DNA of 64,000 nucleotides from Pandoraea terrigena (GTDB lineage: Bacteria > Pseudomonadota > Gammaproteobacteria > Burkholderiales > Burkholderiaceae): assembly GCF_902459705.1 (NCBI RefSeq), contig NZ_CABPRU010000002.1, positions 1 to 64,000 on the forward strand. Direction: 5' to 3'. The position numbers were made by a program, and so were the translations under genes. The notes beneath the pieces are model-generated. The model was given only the letters and a program-made list of their open reading frames with translations, made no database searches and was not told where the DNA came from. How positions within the stretch are numbered: the stretch's first letter is position 1; every line of letters begins with the position of its first letter. This document shows positions 24,571-34,296 of this stretch, in pieces.

Positions 24571-25514
24571 AACTGAAATTTCGCTCCATCGGCCCCGTCG
24601 CGCTGACGCTCGCGGTATCTTGCGTCGCGGTGTTCGTTCTGCTGCATTTGTGGGATTACTACACCGTCGCCCCCTGGACGCGTGACGGCCGCATTCGCGC
24701 CGACATCGTGCAGGTCGCCCCCGACGTCTCCGGCCTCATCACCGAGGTCGAGGTCAAGGACAATCAGCCGGTGCACCGCGGCGACCTGCTCTTCGTGATC
24801 GACCGCGACCGCTACACGCTGGCGGTGCAGCAGGCCGAGGCCAATGCCGCGGCGCTGCGCGCCACACTTGCACAGGCGCGGCGCGAAAACGCGCGTAACC
24901 ATCAGTTGACGGAGGTCGTCGCCAGGGAAGTGGTCGAAGCCGGCCAGGCCAAGGTCGAATCCGGCGAAGCGGCGGTGGCGCAGGCTGAAGCCGCCGTGCG
25001 ACTGGCGAAACTCAACCTCGAGCGCACCCGGGTGCTCGCGCCTGCCGACGGCTATCTGAACGATCGCCTGCCGCGGGTCGGCGACTACGTCAGCACCGGC
25101 CGCCCGGTGCTCTCGATGGTCGATGCCAACTCGTTGCACGTGGAAGGCTATTTCGAAGAGACGAAGATGCGTGGCATCCACATCGGCGACAAGGTCGAAG
25201 TGCGCCTGATGGGCGAGCGCCAGGTGCTGCACGGTCATGTCCAGAGCATTGTCGCCGGGATCGAGGATCGCGACCGGACGAGCGGCGCATCGATGCTGCC
25301 CAACATCAACCCGACCTTCAACTGGGTACGCCTCGCCCAACGCATTCCGGTGCGCATTGCGCTCGACGATGTGCCCAGCGACATGCGCCTGGTTGCCGGG
25401 CGGACTGCAACCGTGACGGTCGTGGAGGGTCGGCAGGACACCGCCGGCCAATCGCAACCGTCGACTTTGTCGGCCGAATCGATCAAGTCGGCCCAACCGG
25501 GAGCCCAACGGTGA
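24567..25514 (+). CDS. HlyD/AaeA-type periplasmic adaptor
   Basis: A 315 aa membrane fusion protein: one N-terminal anchor (VALTLAVSCVAVFVLLHLWDYY), lipoyl half-motif VAPDVSGLITEVEVKDNQPVHRGD, a coiled-coil hairpin (about 85-150) and the second half RVLAPADGYLNDRLPRVGDYVSTGRPV. Links the FUSC protein to the outer-membrane channel encoded next. The ATG at 24567 overlaps the preceding stop; the longer open frame upstream is a shadow. Confidence 0.88.
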   Translation: MKLKFRSIGPVALTLAVSCVAVFVLLHLWDYYTVAPWTRDGRIRADIVQVAPDVSGLITEVEVKDNQPVHRGDLLFVIDRDRYTLAVQQAEANAAALRATLAQARRENARNHQLTEVVAREVVEAGQAKVESGEAAVAQAEAAVRLAKLNLERTRVLAPADGYLNDRLPRVGDYVSTGRPVLSMVDANSLHVEGYFEETKMRGIHIGDKVEVRLMGERQVLHGHVQSIVAGIEDRDRTSGASMLPNINPTFNWVRLAQRIPVRIALDDVPSDMRLVAGRTATVTVVEGRQDTAGQSQPSTLSAESIKSAQPGAQR

Positions 25515-27046
25515 AACCACGCTTACGCCTGATGAGCGCCGTGGCCGCCGCCGCCGCGCTCGTTACCGGATGCACGACCGTCGGCCCCGACTATCATTTG
25601 CCGGAAAACGCCGTGATGCGCTCGCCCGAGGCCAACGGCCCCATCGCGAACGCCGCGCAACGCGGTGTCTCGATCGGCGCCGTGCCCGACGACTGGTGGC
25701 AACTCTATGACGACCCCAAGCTCGACGCGCTCGTGAAAGCGGCGCTGGCCGCCAACACCGACGTTCGCGTGGCGGCCGCCAACGTGCAGCGCGCGATCGC
25801 GATGTACCACGAAGTCGAATCCGAGAATCTGCCGCAAGGCGGCGTGCAAGCCGAAGCGGCCCGCGCCCAGATCTCCGGCGAGAGTTTCCTGAAGGAAGAA
25901 AAATTGCCGGTGGTCAATCTGGCCGCCGCCGCCCTGTCCATCTCCTATCAGATCGACTTCTTCGGCAAACTGGCGCGCGCGGATGAAGCGGCACTGGCTG
26001 CCGCCGAAGCCAGTCAGGCGGCCCTCGACGTCACGCGCGTGAGCGTGGCCGCCGAAACCGTGCGCGCCTATGTGCAAGGCTGCGCAGCCAACCACGAGTT
26101 CGACATCGCCAACGCGCAATTGAAGTTGCAGGAAAAGAGCGTCGCGATTACGCGCAAGCTCGTCGATGCCGGACGCGATCAGCCGACCGATCTGCTGCGC
26201 GCGCAAGCGCAGGCCGACACGTTGCGCGCCGCGCTGCCGCATTTCCAGGCGCAGCACGACGCGGCGACCTACCGACTGGCCGTCATGCTCGGCAAGGTGC
26301 CGGGCACGCTCGACCCGAGCGCCGCGCAATGCCGGCGCATTCCTCAGCTCGCCCAAGCGCTGCCGGTCGGCGACGGCACGGCGCTGCTCAAGCGCCGGCC
26401 CGACGTGCGTCAAGCCGAGCGCGAACTCGCCTCCGCCACGGCAAAGATCGGTGTTGCCACGGCAGACCTCTATCCGTCGATCCGCATTGGCGCGTCGATC
26501 GGGGCAAGCGGCGTCCTGGAACACTTCGGACAAGGCCGCACCGAGCAGTGGAGCGTGGGACCGATGATCACGTGGTCACTGCCGACCAACGGCGTGCGGT
26601 CGCACATCAAGGGCATGGAAGCCGGGGCTGACGCGGCGCTCGCGCATTTCGACGGCGTCGTGCTCAAGGCCCTGCAAGAAGCGCAGACGTCGCTCTCCGC
26701 TTACACGCGTGAATTGCAGCGCGACGACGCCCTGCGCGACGCCCGCGACAAGTCACGCGCCGCCGCCGAGCAGAACCACAAGCTCTATCAGGCCGGCCGC
26801 GCGCCGTATCTGACAAGTCTTGACGCCGATCGCACGCATGCCAGTGCCGAGGCCGCGCTGGCCGCCGCAGAGACACAAGTCGCACTGGATCAGGTCAATC
26901 TATTCCTGGCGTTGGGCGGCGGCTGGCAATCCAGCGCGGCGAACGACAAGACATCGCCGGTGGCATCCCGTGCGAAGGCCGACCGCCATAACGTGCCGAC
27001 AATTTCCGCCGCAACTTCCGCGGCATCCTCGACATCCACTCGTTGA
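25511..27046 (+). CDS. NodT-family outer-membrane efflux lipoprotein
   Basis: A 511 aa TolC-like channel with a lipoprotein signal (LVTGCTTVGPDY; Cys about 21). The two repeat halves contain DWWQLYDDPKLDALVKAALAANTDVRVAAANV and LKRRPDVRQAERELASATAKIGVATADLYPSI, hallmarks of the family. GTG start at 25511 overlaps the HlyD stop (GTGA). Last gene of the FUSC pump operon. The C-terminal tail after about residue 470 is Ser/Ala/Thr-rich and low in complexity. Confidence 0.88.
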   Translation: MKPRLRLMSAVAAAAALVTGCTTVGPDYHLPENAVMRSPEANGPIANAAQRGVSIGAVPDDWWQLYDDPKLDALVKAALAANTDVRVAAANVQRAIAMYHEVESENLPQGGVQAEAARAQISGESFLKEEKLPVVNLAAAALSISYQIDFFGKLARADEAALAAAEASQAALDVTRVSVAAETVRAYVQGCAANHEFDIANAQLKLQEKSVAITRKLVDAGRDQPTDLLRAQAQADTLRAALPHFQAQHDAATYRLAVMLGKVPGTLDPSAAQCRRIPQLAQALPVGDGTALLKRRPDVRQAERELASATAKIGVATADLYPSIRIGASIGASGVLEHFGQGRTEQWSVGPMITWSLPTNGVRSHIKGMEAGADAALAHFDGVVLKALQEAQTSLSAYTRELQRDDALRDARDKSRAAAEQNHKLYQAGRAPYLTSLDADRTHASAEAALAAAETQVALDQVNLFLALGGGWQSSAANDKTSPVASRAKADRHNVPTISAATSAASSTSTR

Positions 27047-27090
27047 GATGAGGCAGGCGGCGTCTTCGTGATGCCGCGCCTTCAGAAGCA

Positions 27091-27130
27091 CACAAGCCCC
27101 GTCGGGAACGAATCCTCTGGCGGGGCTGTG
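27091..27130 (+). terminator. Terminator-like hairpin after the efflux operon
   Basis: AGCCCCG (27095-27101) pairs with CGGGGCT (27121-27127), extended by CAC/GTG with one bulged base. The loop is 19 nt and no U-tract follows, so the assignment is tentative. Confidence 0.35.
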
Positions 27131-27258
27131 GAATGACGCGCCACGGCGTCGGTGCGGTAACTCGCGCGGCGCAGGCGGGACTCGGTGGCGAGTCAGGCGG
27201 GCCGTCGGCGAATCCGGGAACTGCCATCGATAACCGGTTGACGGTTATCGCATCACCT

Positions 27259-27519
27259 TCAGTTGGCGACCGGTGCGGCTGCCTGATTGCGCGCTTCGAT
27301 CTTGGCCGTCAGATTCTGCAACTGAACCGACTGCTCGTAGGTGTACGGGAAGTTGAATTCCGTCACCGGCGAGAGACCCAGTTCACGGGCCGCCTGGAGT
27401 TCTGCGCGCACATGGGCGCGGGTTACACCGCTCGTTTGCGCTTGATCTTCGGCGAATACCGAGCCGGCAGCCATCGTCAAGCCAACAAGGGCGACGGCGG
27501 TCAACAGGTTCTTTTTCAT
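27259..27519 (-). CDS. DUF4148 periplasmic small protein
   Basis: An 86 aa secreted protein: signal peptide MKKNLLTAVALVGLTMAAGSVFA, then a short mature region with the DUF4148 pattern (VTRAHVRAELQAARELG). This family is abundant in Burkholderiaceae and usually of unknown role; related proteins are often stress- or host-regulated. Strong ribosome-binding site AAAGGAG. A TATAAT lies on the minus strand at 27596-27601. Confidence 0.88.
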   Translation of the reverse strand: MKKNLLTAVALVGLTMAAGSVFAEDQAQTSGVTRAHVRAELQAARELGLSPVTEFNFPYTYEQSVQLQNLTAKIEARNQAAAPVAN

Positions 27520-27595
27520 GGAAAACTCCTTTTATTGTTCATCGGTTACGCATGGACACGAAAACCGCTGCCTGATCAGTTTTCGCCATGAGTAA

Positions 27596-27601
27596 ATTAT
27601 A
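27596..27601 (-). promoter_or_regulatory. Putative -10 box of the DUF4148 gene
   Basis: Perfect TATAAT on the minus strand about 75 bp upstream of the DUF4148 start; no clear -35 hexamer. The rest of 27602-27789 shows nothing recognisable. Confidence 0.35.
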
Positions 27602-27789
27602 GTTTTCCCTCATTAATGAACCAGCCCTAAAGCGACAACACACTGTTTCACATACACGCAGGAATCCGTGCAATCCGACGGCGAAATCACGCGAGAGTGA
27701 AACAAAACCGAGGTGCAAACGGAAGGCGAAGCGGCCGCGCGAGCGTCAACCCTAGGCCGCTCACGGGAAATGGAGGCAACAGGGACACC

Positions 27790-28557
27790 TCAGGGAGAGA
27801 TCACCCCGCTACTGATTGCGGCGGCAATGGCCTGGTGCCGATTGACCGCACCGAGCTTGCGCTTGGCGTTATTGAGGTGAAACGTCACCGTGTGCTCGGA
27901 GATACTCAGGATCGAGCCAATCTCCCACGCCGTTTTGCCGCGCGCCGCCCACAGCAGACTTTCGATCTCGCGCGGGCTGAGCTTGCCGGTGCTGCGACTC
28001 GCTACCCATTGCATGTCGAGCTGCCGAATCGCCTGATGAAAGTACAACGCCGTCAGATAAACGTCTCCGAGCATGCGCGCTTCATGCGCGGCCGATGCTT
28101 CCGGCGATGCGGCCGTGGCAGCGCTGAAGATCGCGCGCTCGCCGGTGGCGCCGTAGATGGGAATCGATAGCCCGGAAGCGAGACCGTGTGCGCGAGCGTC
28201 TGCGAAGATGGGATGCGGCGGGTCCTGTGAGAGAAAGGTTCGCCAGAGGATTGGGAGTGGCGATAAGTTCGCGGCGATCAGTACCGGATCGACCTCCGCA
28301 TATCCGACGCTTTGATATCGCTCGATCCACGCAGCCGGGAATGTCGTGAAAATGTGACGGCTCGGCATGCCCTGCGCGGTAATACGCTGGTCGTCAAACT
28401 GAAATGCGGCCGCTTCCCGTTCCCGACGTGGCGACAGCGGCGCATAGAACAGCGCTTCATAACCCAGGAATTGCGTGAGCTTCTGAAACTCGGCGTCGAG
28501 CGCATCGACCGAGCGGGCACCGAGCAGCCCCTCATATCGATAAAGATGATGATGCAT
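27790..28557 (-). CDS. LuxR-family quorum-sensing regulator (solo)
   Basis: A 255 aa regulator with an N-terminal autoinducer-binding domain and a C-terminal LuxR helix-turn-helix (LSPREIESLLWAARGKTAWEIGSILSISEHTVTFHLNNAKRKLGAVNRHQAIAAA split over residues about 190-245). The residues conserved among acyl-homoserine-lactone receptors are visible: Trp and Tyr in WIERYQ, Asp-Pro in EVDPV, Trp in ILWRTF and Gly in ASGLSI. No luxI-type synthase lies anywhere in the window, so it is a solo here. The ATG at 28557 (MHHHLYRYEG) is preferred to the one at 28578. Confidence 0.85.
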   Translation of the reverse strand: MHHHLYRYEGLLGARSVDALDAEFQKLTQFLGYEALFYAPLSPRREREAAAFQFDDQRITAQGMPSRHIFTTFPAAWIERYQSVGYAEVDPVLIAANLSPLPILWRTFLSQDPPHPIFADARAHGLASGLSIPIYGATGERAIFSAATAASPEASAAHEARMLGDVYLTALYFHQAIRQLDMQWVASRSTGKLSPREIESLLWAARGKTAWEIGSILSISEHTVTFHLNNAKRKLGAVNRHQAIAAAISSGVISP

Positions 28558-28704
28558 TGCGAGTTGCGCGTTTCTCAATGATTGCCGGTGAATTACCGGT
28601 ATTCTCGCATGGTAGTCCTATCTTTACCGGTTCCCGCTGGCAATTCTACGTTACAAGGCGGAAGACCGATTTAACATGGATTACCGATCATTTCCGCACC
28701 GCCG

Positions 28705-29598
28705 TCAGACGGCATGCCGCAATGCGTCAAGTGCCGACATGACCTTTCGCAAACCCGGGGTCAGCGGTTTGTCCTGGCGCACGACGATCGCAAGCGTTCT
28801 CGTCAAATCCGGCGTGAGCGTGGAGACGCGCAATCCCCGTCGGTAATGCGCCGCGTTGACGGATAGTCGGGGCACGATGCTGTAGCCCAATCCGGCCGCC
28901 ACCATTTCCTTGATGGCTTCGATGCTGCCCAGCGCCATGACCGGACGCACACGCAATCCCGCTTGCAGGAACCATTCGTCGATCAATAACCGGGTGCTGC
29001 TTCCCTGTTCGAACGCAACCATCGGTGCCGCGGCGAGCCCATGCGGCGTGACCGATTGCGCCCAGTGCGCGTCGCCCGCTGGCGCGATGGCGACGAACGC
29101 GTCGCGCAACACCGGGGTGACGTGCAGGCTGCGCCCCGCGGTCGGTAACGTGACAAGGCCGATATCGAGCCGGTTTTCGGTCACGGCGGCGACCACCTCG
29201 TCGGTGTTCCCGGTGCTCACACGGATGTCGAGCATCGGATAGCGCTTGCGCATCGCACGCAATATCGGCGGCAGCAAATGAATGCAGGCCGTCGCGCCGG
29301 TGCCGATCGCCACTTCGCCCACTTCGCCGCTCGCGTGGCTCGAGAGCGCGTGCATGGCGTCTTCGACAACGGCATCGATACGCCGGGCATGGTCGAGCAA
29401 CGTCAGCCCGGCGCACGTCGGTTTGAGTCGCTTGCCAACCCGCTCGATCAGCATGACGCCCAGTCGCTGTTCCAACTGGCGAACCTGCAAGCTCACGGCG
29501 GGCTGTGACAGATCGAGGCGGGCGGCGGCTGCGGAGAAACTTCCGGCGTCGACGACTACGGAAAACGTGTGAAGCTGATCCAGGTTCAGGCGGCGCAT
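28705..29598 (-). CDS. LysR-family transcriptional regulator
   Basis: A 297 aa LysR protein: helix-turn-helix in LDQLHTFSVVVDAGSFSAAAARLDLSQPAVSLQVRQLE (residues 5-42 in segments), then the periplasmic-binding-like effector domain (GEVAIGTGATACIHLLPPIL onwards). The open frame reaches 29727, but MRRLNLDQLHTF at 29598 is the typical start. It lies next to the last gene of the RND operon on the same strand, so it may regulate that pump or be unrelated; the target is not predictable. Confidence 0.85.
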   Translation of the reverse strand: MRRLNLDQLHTFSVVVDAGSFSAAAARLDLSQPAVSLQVRQLEQRLGVMLIERVGKRLKPTCAGLTLLDHARRIDAVVEDAMHALSSHASGEVGEVAIGTGATACIHLLPPILRAMRKRYPMLDIRVSTGNTDEVVAAVTENRLDIGLVTLPTAGRSLHVTPVLRDAFVAIAPAGDAHWAQSVTPHGLAAAPMVAFEQGSSTRLLIDEWFLQAGLRVRPVMALGSIEAIKEMVAAGLGYSIVPRLSVNAAHYRRGLRVSTLTPDLTRTLAIVVRQDKPLTPGLRKVMSALDALRHAV

Positions 29599-29699
29599 CT
29601 CAAGGTTTTCCTTATGGATCGGAGGGCATACCAAGACTTTACCAAGAGAAGGGATCAATGCCCCCTGCCGACGCCATCCTCGCCATCCGATTCCCCACC

Positions 29700-31160
29700 T
29701 CAGGACGCGCCGCCCTCCGGCTGCCATCCCCCGCCCAACGCGCGGTACAGTGCCACATGATTGACGAGCACCCGCTGCTTCACGTCGATCAACTGCTGCG
29801 CGGCGTGAAACGCGCTGCGCCGCGCGTCGAGCAACTCGAGGTAGCTCGCCACCCCATTGGTGTAGCGATGGTGGGCCAGGCGGAGCCGCTCGCGCTCGCC
29901 GTCCGACACGCGCTTTTGTGCCTGGAACTGGCGCGACAGCAGGTCCTGCGCGGTCAGCGCGTCATCCACTTCGGCAAATGCCGTCTGAATCGCCCGCTCA
30001 TAGGACACGACGGCCATCTCCTTACGTACGTTCGCCAGCGTCAGCCCCTGGCGATTGCGGCCGCCTTCGAAGATCGGCACGGTAATCTGCGGCAAGAATG
30101 ACCACACGCCGGTGCCCGCGCCGAAAAGATCCGCAAAGCCTGCGCTGGCGGTGCCGATGTCCGTCGTCAACTTGATCGACGGGAAAAATGCCGCGCGGGC
30201 CGCGCCGATGTTCGCGTTGGCCGCACGCAACTGCGCTTCCGCCTGCCGAATATCCGGTCGACGCATCAGCAACGACGATGGCAATCCCGCAGCCACGGGC
30301 ACGACGAATGCGTCGTCGAGCGACGCCACCGCGACCGGCTTCGCACTCACATCGCCGGTCAGGACCTGCAACGCATGCACGATCTCGCTGCGTCGCCGCT
30401 CGCGCACGGCAAGCGCTGCCCGCGCCACTTCGACCTGCGTGGTCTCGGTATTGAGGTCGAGATCGTCGACGAGTCCACGCTCCGCGCGCAGGCGAACCAC
30501 GCGAATGCCCTCCTCGCGCGCCGCCAGCACCTCGCGCGCATAGGCGATCTGTTCGTTGACGGCCACCAGCCCGATGTAGGACGTGGCCACTTCCGCCACG
30601 AGACTCACCTGCGCCGCCCGTTGCGCTTCCTCACTTGCCAGATACGATTGCAGGGCCGCATCGCGCAGGCTGCGCACACGTCCAAAAAAGTCGAGTTCGA
30701 AAGCGCTCACGCCGAGCGTCGCCCGCCATTCGTTGGTGACATCACCTCCGATCGCGGCCCCCCCCTTGGGCAATCCGACCGCCGCCGCATTGCGCTGACG
30801 GGAAAACGCGCCGCCCGCCTGCACGCTCGGCAATAGATTGGCCGCCTCGATGCCATACAGCGCGCGCGCTTCCTGGACACGCAGGGACGCCAGGCGCAAG
30901 TCGCGATTCTGCGCGAGCGAGCGGCGAATCAGCGCCTGCAAGCCGGGATCGTTGAACACCTCCGCCCAATCCGCGTCGGCCGCGAGCGGCTCGGCGAGCG
31001 CCAGGCGCGCGCCGCTGCCCGACGGCGCGGCCTCGTATGTCGTCGGCACCGGCGCTGCCGGACGCTCATAGGTCGGCGCCAGCGTGCATCCGCCAAGCAA
31101 CGCCAGCAAGCACACGCAGGGGGCCGCCATCCCGCGCAAGCGGGGTCGAAACGTCGTCAT
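29700..31160 (-). CDS. RND efflux outer-membrane lipoprotein (OprM/NodT type)
   Basis: A 486 aa TolC-family lipoprotein with lipobox LLGGCTLAPTY (Cys about 25). Family repeats DADWAEVFNDPGLQALIRRSLAQNRDL and LMRRPDIRQAEAQLRAANANIGAARAAFFPSI are present. Its start overlaps the end of the RND permease gene by 4 bp, so it is translationally coupled. Third gene of the adaptor-permease-channel operon. Confidence 0.9.
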   Translation of the reverse strand: MTTFRPRLRGMAAPCVCLLALLGGCTLAPTYERPAAPVPTTYEAAPSGSGARLALAEPLAADADWAEVFNDPGLQALIRRSLAQNRDLRLASLRVQEARALYGIEAANLLPSVQAGGAFSRQRNAAAVGLPKGGAAIGGDVTNEWRATLGVSAFELDFFGRVRSLRDAALQSYLASEEAQRAAQVSLVAEVATSYIGLVAVNEQIAYAREVLAAREEGIRVVRLRAERGLVDDLDLNTETTQVEVARAALAVRERRRSEIVHALQVLTGDVSAKPVAVASLDDAFVVPVAAGLPSSLLMRRPDIRQAEAQLRAANANIGAARAAFFPSIKLTTDIGTASAGFADLFGAGTGVWSFLPQITVPIFEGGRNRQGLTLANVRKEMAVVSYERAIQTAFAEVDDALTAQDLLSRQFQAQKRVSDGERERLRLAHHRYTNGVASYLELLDARRSAFHAAQQLIDVKQRVLVNHVALYRALGGGWQPEGGAS

Positions 31161-34100
31161 ACCTTCCCCTCGATCGCCGGTGCGGCATCGCCCGACGCAT
31201 TCGTCTCAGGCCGGCGCACGAAGCGACCGACCCACAGGAAAAACAGCGGCACCAGGAAGATCGCCAGCACCGTGGCCGTCAGGATCCCGCCAAGCACCGC
31301 CACACCGATGGCGCGCTGTGCGCCGGACGCCGGGCCGGAGGCGATGGCCAGCGGCACCACCCCGAAACCGAACGCCAGCGACGTCATCACGATCGGCCGC
31401 AGGCGCAGACGTGCGGCTTCGACGGCCGCCTCGCCCCAGGCCATGCCCTGCTTTGTCATATCGTTGGCCACCTCCACGATCAGGATCGCGTTCTTCGCCG
31501 ACAGGCCGATGGTCGCGATCAGACCCACTTTGAAGTAGATGTCGTTGGGCATGCCCAGCAGGCTCACGGCACCGAGCGCGCCGATCACGCCGAGCGGCAC
31601 CACCATGATGACGGCCGCCGGAATCGCCCAACTTTCATACAGTGCCGCTAGTGCGAGGAACACGACCAGCACCGACAGCGCGAACAGCAGCGGCGCCTGC
31701 GCGCCCGAGACGCGCTCTTCGAGCGACTGGCCGCTCCACTCGTAGCCGATGCCCTGGGGCAGGTCGTCCATCAGTCGCTCCATGCGCGCCATCGCCTCGC
31801 CACTGCTCTTGCCAGGCGCCGATTCGCCCTGGATCGTGAACGACGGGTAGCCATTGAAGCGCCGGAGCTGCGGCGACCCGAGCTTCCACTTGAGCGAAAC
31901 GAACGCCGAAAGCGGCACCATCTCGCCACTCGCGTTGCGCACGCGCAGATTGCCGATATCCTCAGGCGATACGCGCTGACGTCCGTCCGCCTGCACGATC
32001 ACACGGCGATTTTCCGCGCCCAGCATGAAGTCGCCCACATAGTCGGAGCCGAACATCGTCGCGAGTGTCGTGTTGACATCGTTCATATTGACGCCGAGCG
32101 CTTCCATCTTGTGCCGGTCGATGGCGACATCGATCTGCGGCACGTCGCCCTGACCGGCAAAAATCACATTCCTGAGCACCGGATCTTGCGCAGCCCTCTG
32201 GAGCAGCGCGTCGCGAGCGGCGGTGAGCGTGTTCTTGCCTACGCCGGCCCTGTCCTGCAACCGAAGATTGAAACCGTTCGACGAACCCAGTTCCGGCAAC
32301 GCCGGGCTGTTCATCGCCATCACCATGCGGTCGGGCTGGCCGGAAAACTTGTCGTTGACGCGCTCGACAATGGCATGCACCTCGTCGCGCGCGGACGTGC
32401 GCTCTCGCCAGTCCTTCAGCGCGACAAACAGCATGCCGCCGCCCGGACCTGAGCCGAACTCGTTCCATCCGCCGAGCGCAAAGACGTGCTTGACTGGCTC
32501 ATGCTGCATGAGGTAGCGCTCGATGCGTTCGAGCGCCGTCATCGCCTCCGGCAGCGTGGCACCCTGCGGCTCCGAAGCCATCACCATGAAGCTGCCTGAG
32601 TCCTCTTCGGGAATGAACGACGACGGCAGACGCATGAACGCGAGTGGCACGGCGATCAACACCGCGGCATAAACGAGCATTGCCCGCCACGGACGACGCA
32701 GCGTCTTGCTGACGGTTCGCGTGTAACGCTCGGTGCCCAGCGCGAAGGTACGATTGAACGCGCCGAAAAAGCCGCGCTTATTGTGATGACCGGCCGCGAT
32801 CGGACGCAGCAGCGTGGCGCACAGCGCGGGCGTGAGCGAGAGGGCAAGGAACGCCGAGAACGCAATCGACACCGCGAGCGTGACTGCGAACTGACGGTAG
32901 ATGTTGCCCACGGCGCCGGGGAAGAACGCCATCGGCACGAACACCGCTACCAGCACCACCGTGATCCCTACGATGGCACCGCTGATCTGCTTCATCGCCT
33001 TGACCGTCGCGGCATAGGGCGAAAGACCCTCGTCCACCATGATTCGCTCCGTGTTCTCGACGACGACAATCGCATCGTCAACGAGAATGCCGATCGCCAG
33101 CACCATGCCGAACATCGTGAGTGTGTTGATCGAGTAGCCGAGCCCCAGCAGCACGCCGAAGGTACCGAGCAACGCGACCGGCACCACGAGCGTGGGAATG
33201 AGCGTGGCACGCAGGTTCTGCATGAACAGGTACATCACCAGGAACACCAGCACCACAGCTTCGAGCAGCGTCGTCACGACCTTCTGGATCGACACCTTGA
33301 CGAACGACGCGGTCTCGTAGGGGATCTGGTACGACACGCCGGCCGGAAACAGCGCCGCTTGATCGTCCATCACCTGGCGCACCGCCTTCATCACCGCGAC
33401 GGCGTTCGAGCCGGCCGCCAGCTTGATGCCCATCGCCGTTGCCGGCATGCCATCCACGCGCGACGAATACGCGTAATCGGCCGCCCCCAATTCCACTCGG
33501 GCGACATCGCGCAGCCGGATCGCGGAGCCGTCGGCGCGCACACGCAGCGGAATATTGGCGAACGCTTCAGGCGAGGCAAGCGCCCCGTCAGACACTACGT
33601 TGGCGTTGATCGGCGCCGACGCGGGCGTCGAGCCCGCGCCGATATCGCCGATGGTCACGCGCGCATTGTAGGCACGGATCTTCGAGGCGACGTCCGCCGC
33701 ACTCAGGTCGAGCGCGACGAGCTTCGCCATGTCGGGCCAGATGCGAATCGCCTTCTCCGTGCCCCAGAACTGCACCTGTCCGACGCCCGGCACTCGCTTG
33801 AGCTGGTTGATGACCTGCGCCGCGGCGATTTCCCCGAGATCGAATTGGCCAATCGCGGGATTGGCCGACGCCAGCGTAACCACCATATGAATATTGTCGG
33901 CGGCGCGCTCGACGACGACGCCGTCGCGACGCACCACTTCCGGCAGACGGGATTCGACGGTCTTCAGGCGGTTCTGCACCTCGACAGCGGCCAGATCGAG
34001 ATTGGTGCCCTGCCGGAAAGTGAGATTGACCGACGAACGGCCGTTGCCGCTGGACGCCGACGTGTACATGAGCCCCGGCGCGCCGTTCATCTGGCGCTCG

Positions 34101-34294
34101 ATGATCGCCGTCACGGAATCTTCGACCACCTTGGCCGACGCGCCCGGATAGCTGCTCCAGACGCTGACCGTCGGCGGCGCAATGTCGGGGTACTGCGCAA
34201 CGGGCAGCGCCCGGATCGCGAGCACGCCGACGAGCGTAATCAACAGGGCGATCACCCAGGCAAAGACCGGGCGATCGATGAAGAAGCGAGCCAT
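31157..34294 (-). CDS. RND multidrug efflux permease (HAE1 family)
   Basis: A 1045 aa AcrB/MexF-like proton antiporter with 12 predicted membrane helices and two large periplasmic loops. N-terminus MARFFIDRPVFAWVIALLI is diagnostic. The proton-relay Asp pair is in GILVDDAIVVVEN (about 402-414); the second-half signature is GLSAKNAILIVEVAND. Closest by pattern to HAE1 multidrug pumps rather than heavy-metal pumps. It starts 2 bp after the adaptor stop. Confidence 0.93.
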   Translation of the reverse strand: MARFFIDRPVFAWVIALLITLVGVLAIRALPVAQYPDIAPPTVSVWSSYPGASAKVVEDSVTAIIERQMNGAPGLMYTSASSGNGRSSVNLTFRQGTNLDLAAVEVQNRLKTVESRLPEVVRRDGVVVERAADNIHMVVTLASANPAIGQFDLGEIAAAQVINQLKRVPGVGQVQFWGTEKAIRIWPDMAKLVALDLSAADVASKIRAYNARVTIGDIGAGSTPASAPINANVVSDGALASPEAFANIPLRVRADGSAIRLRDVARVELGAADYAYSSRVDGMPATAMGIKLAAGSNAVAVMKAVRQVMDDQAALFPAGVSYQIPYETASFVKVSIQKVVTTLLEAVVLVFLVMYLFMQNLRATLIPTLVVPVALLGTFGVLLGLGYSINTLTMFGMVLAIGILVDDAIVVVENTERIMVDEGLSPYAATVKAMKQISGAIVGITVVLVAVFVPMAFFPGAVGNIYRQFAVTLAVSIAFSAFLALSLTPALCATLLRPIAAGHHNKRGFFGAFNRTFALGTERYTRTVSKTLRRPWRAMLVYAAVLIAVPLAFMRLPSSFIPEEDSGSFMVMASEPQGATLPEAMTALERIERYLMQHEPVKHVFALGGWNEFGSGPGGGMLFVALKDWRERTSARDEVHAIVERVNDKFSGQPDRMVMAMNSPALPELGSSNGFNLRLQDRAGVGKNTLTAARDALLQRAAQDPVLRNVIFAGQGDVPQIDVAIDRHKMEALGVNMNDVNTTLATMFGSDYVGDFMLGAENRRVIVQADGRQRVSPEDIGNLRVRNASGEMVPLSAFVSLKWKLGSPQLRRFNGYPSFTIQGESAPGKSSGEAMARMERLMDDLPQGIGYEWSGQSLEERVSGAQAPLLFALSVLVVFLALAALYESWAIPAAVIMVVPLGVIGALGAVSLLGMPNDIYFKVGLIATIGLSAKNAILIVEVANDMTKQGMAWGEAAVEAARLRLRPIVMTSLAFGFGVVPLAIASGPASGAQRAIGVAVLGGILTATVLAIFLVPLFFLWVGRFVRRPETNASGDAAPAIEGKV

Positions 34295-34296
34295 GG

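Noticed and set aside
28558-28704. Search for a lux box near the LuxR solo
   Set aside because: Two ACCGGT words are present but no lux-box-like dyad could be recognised.
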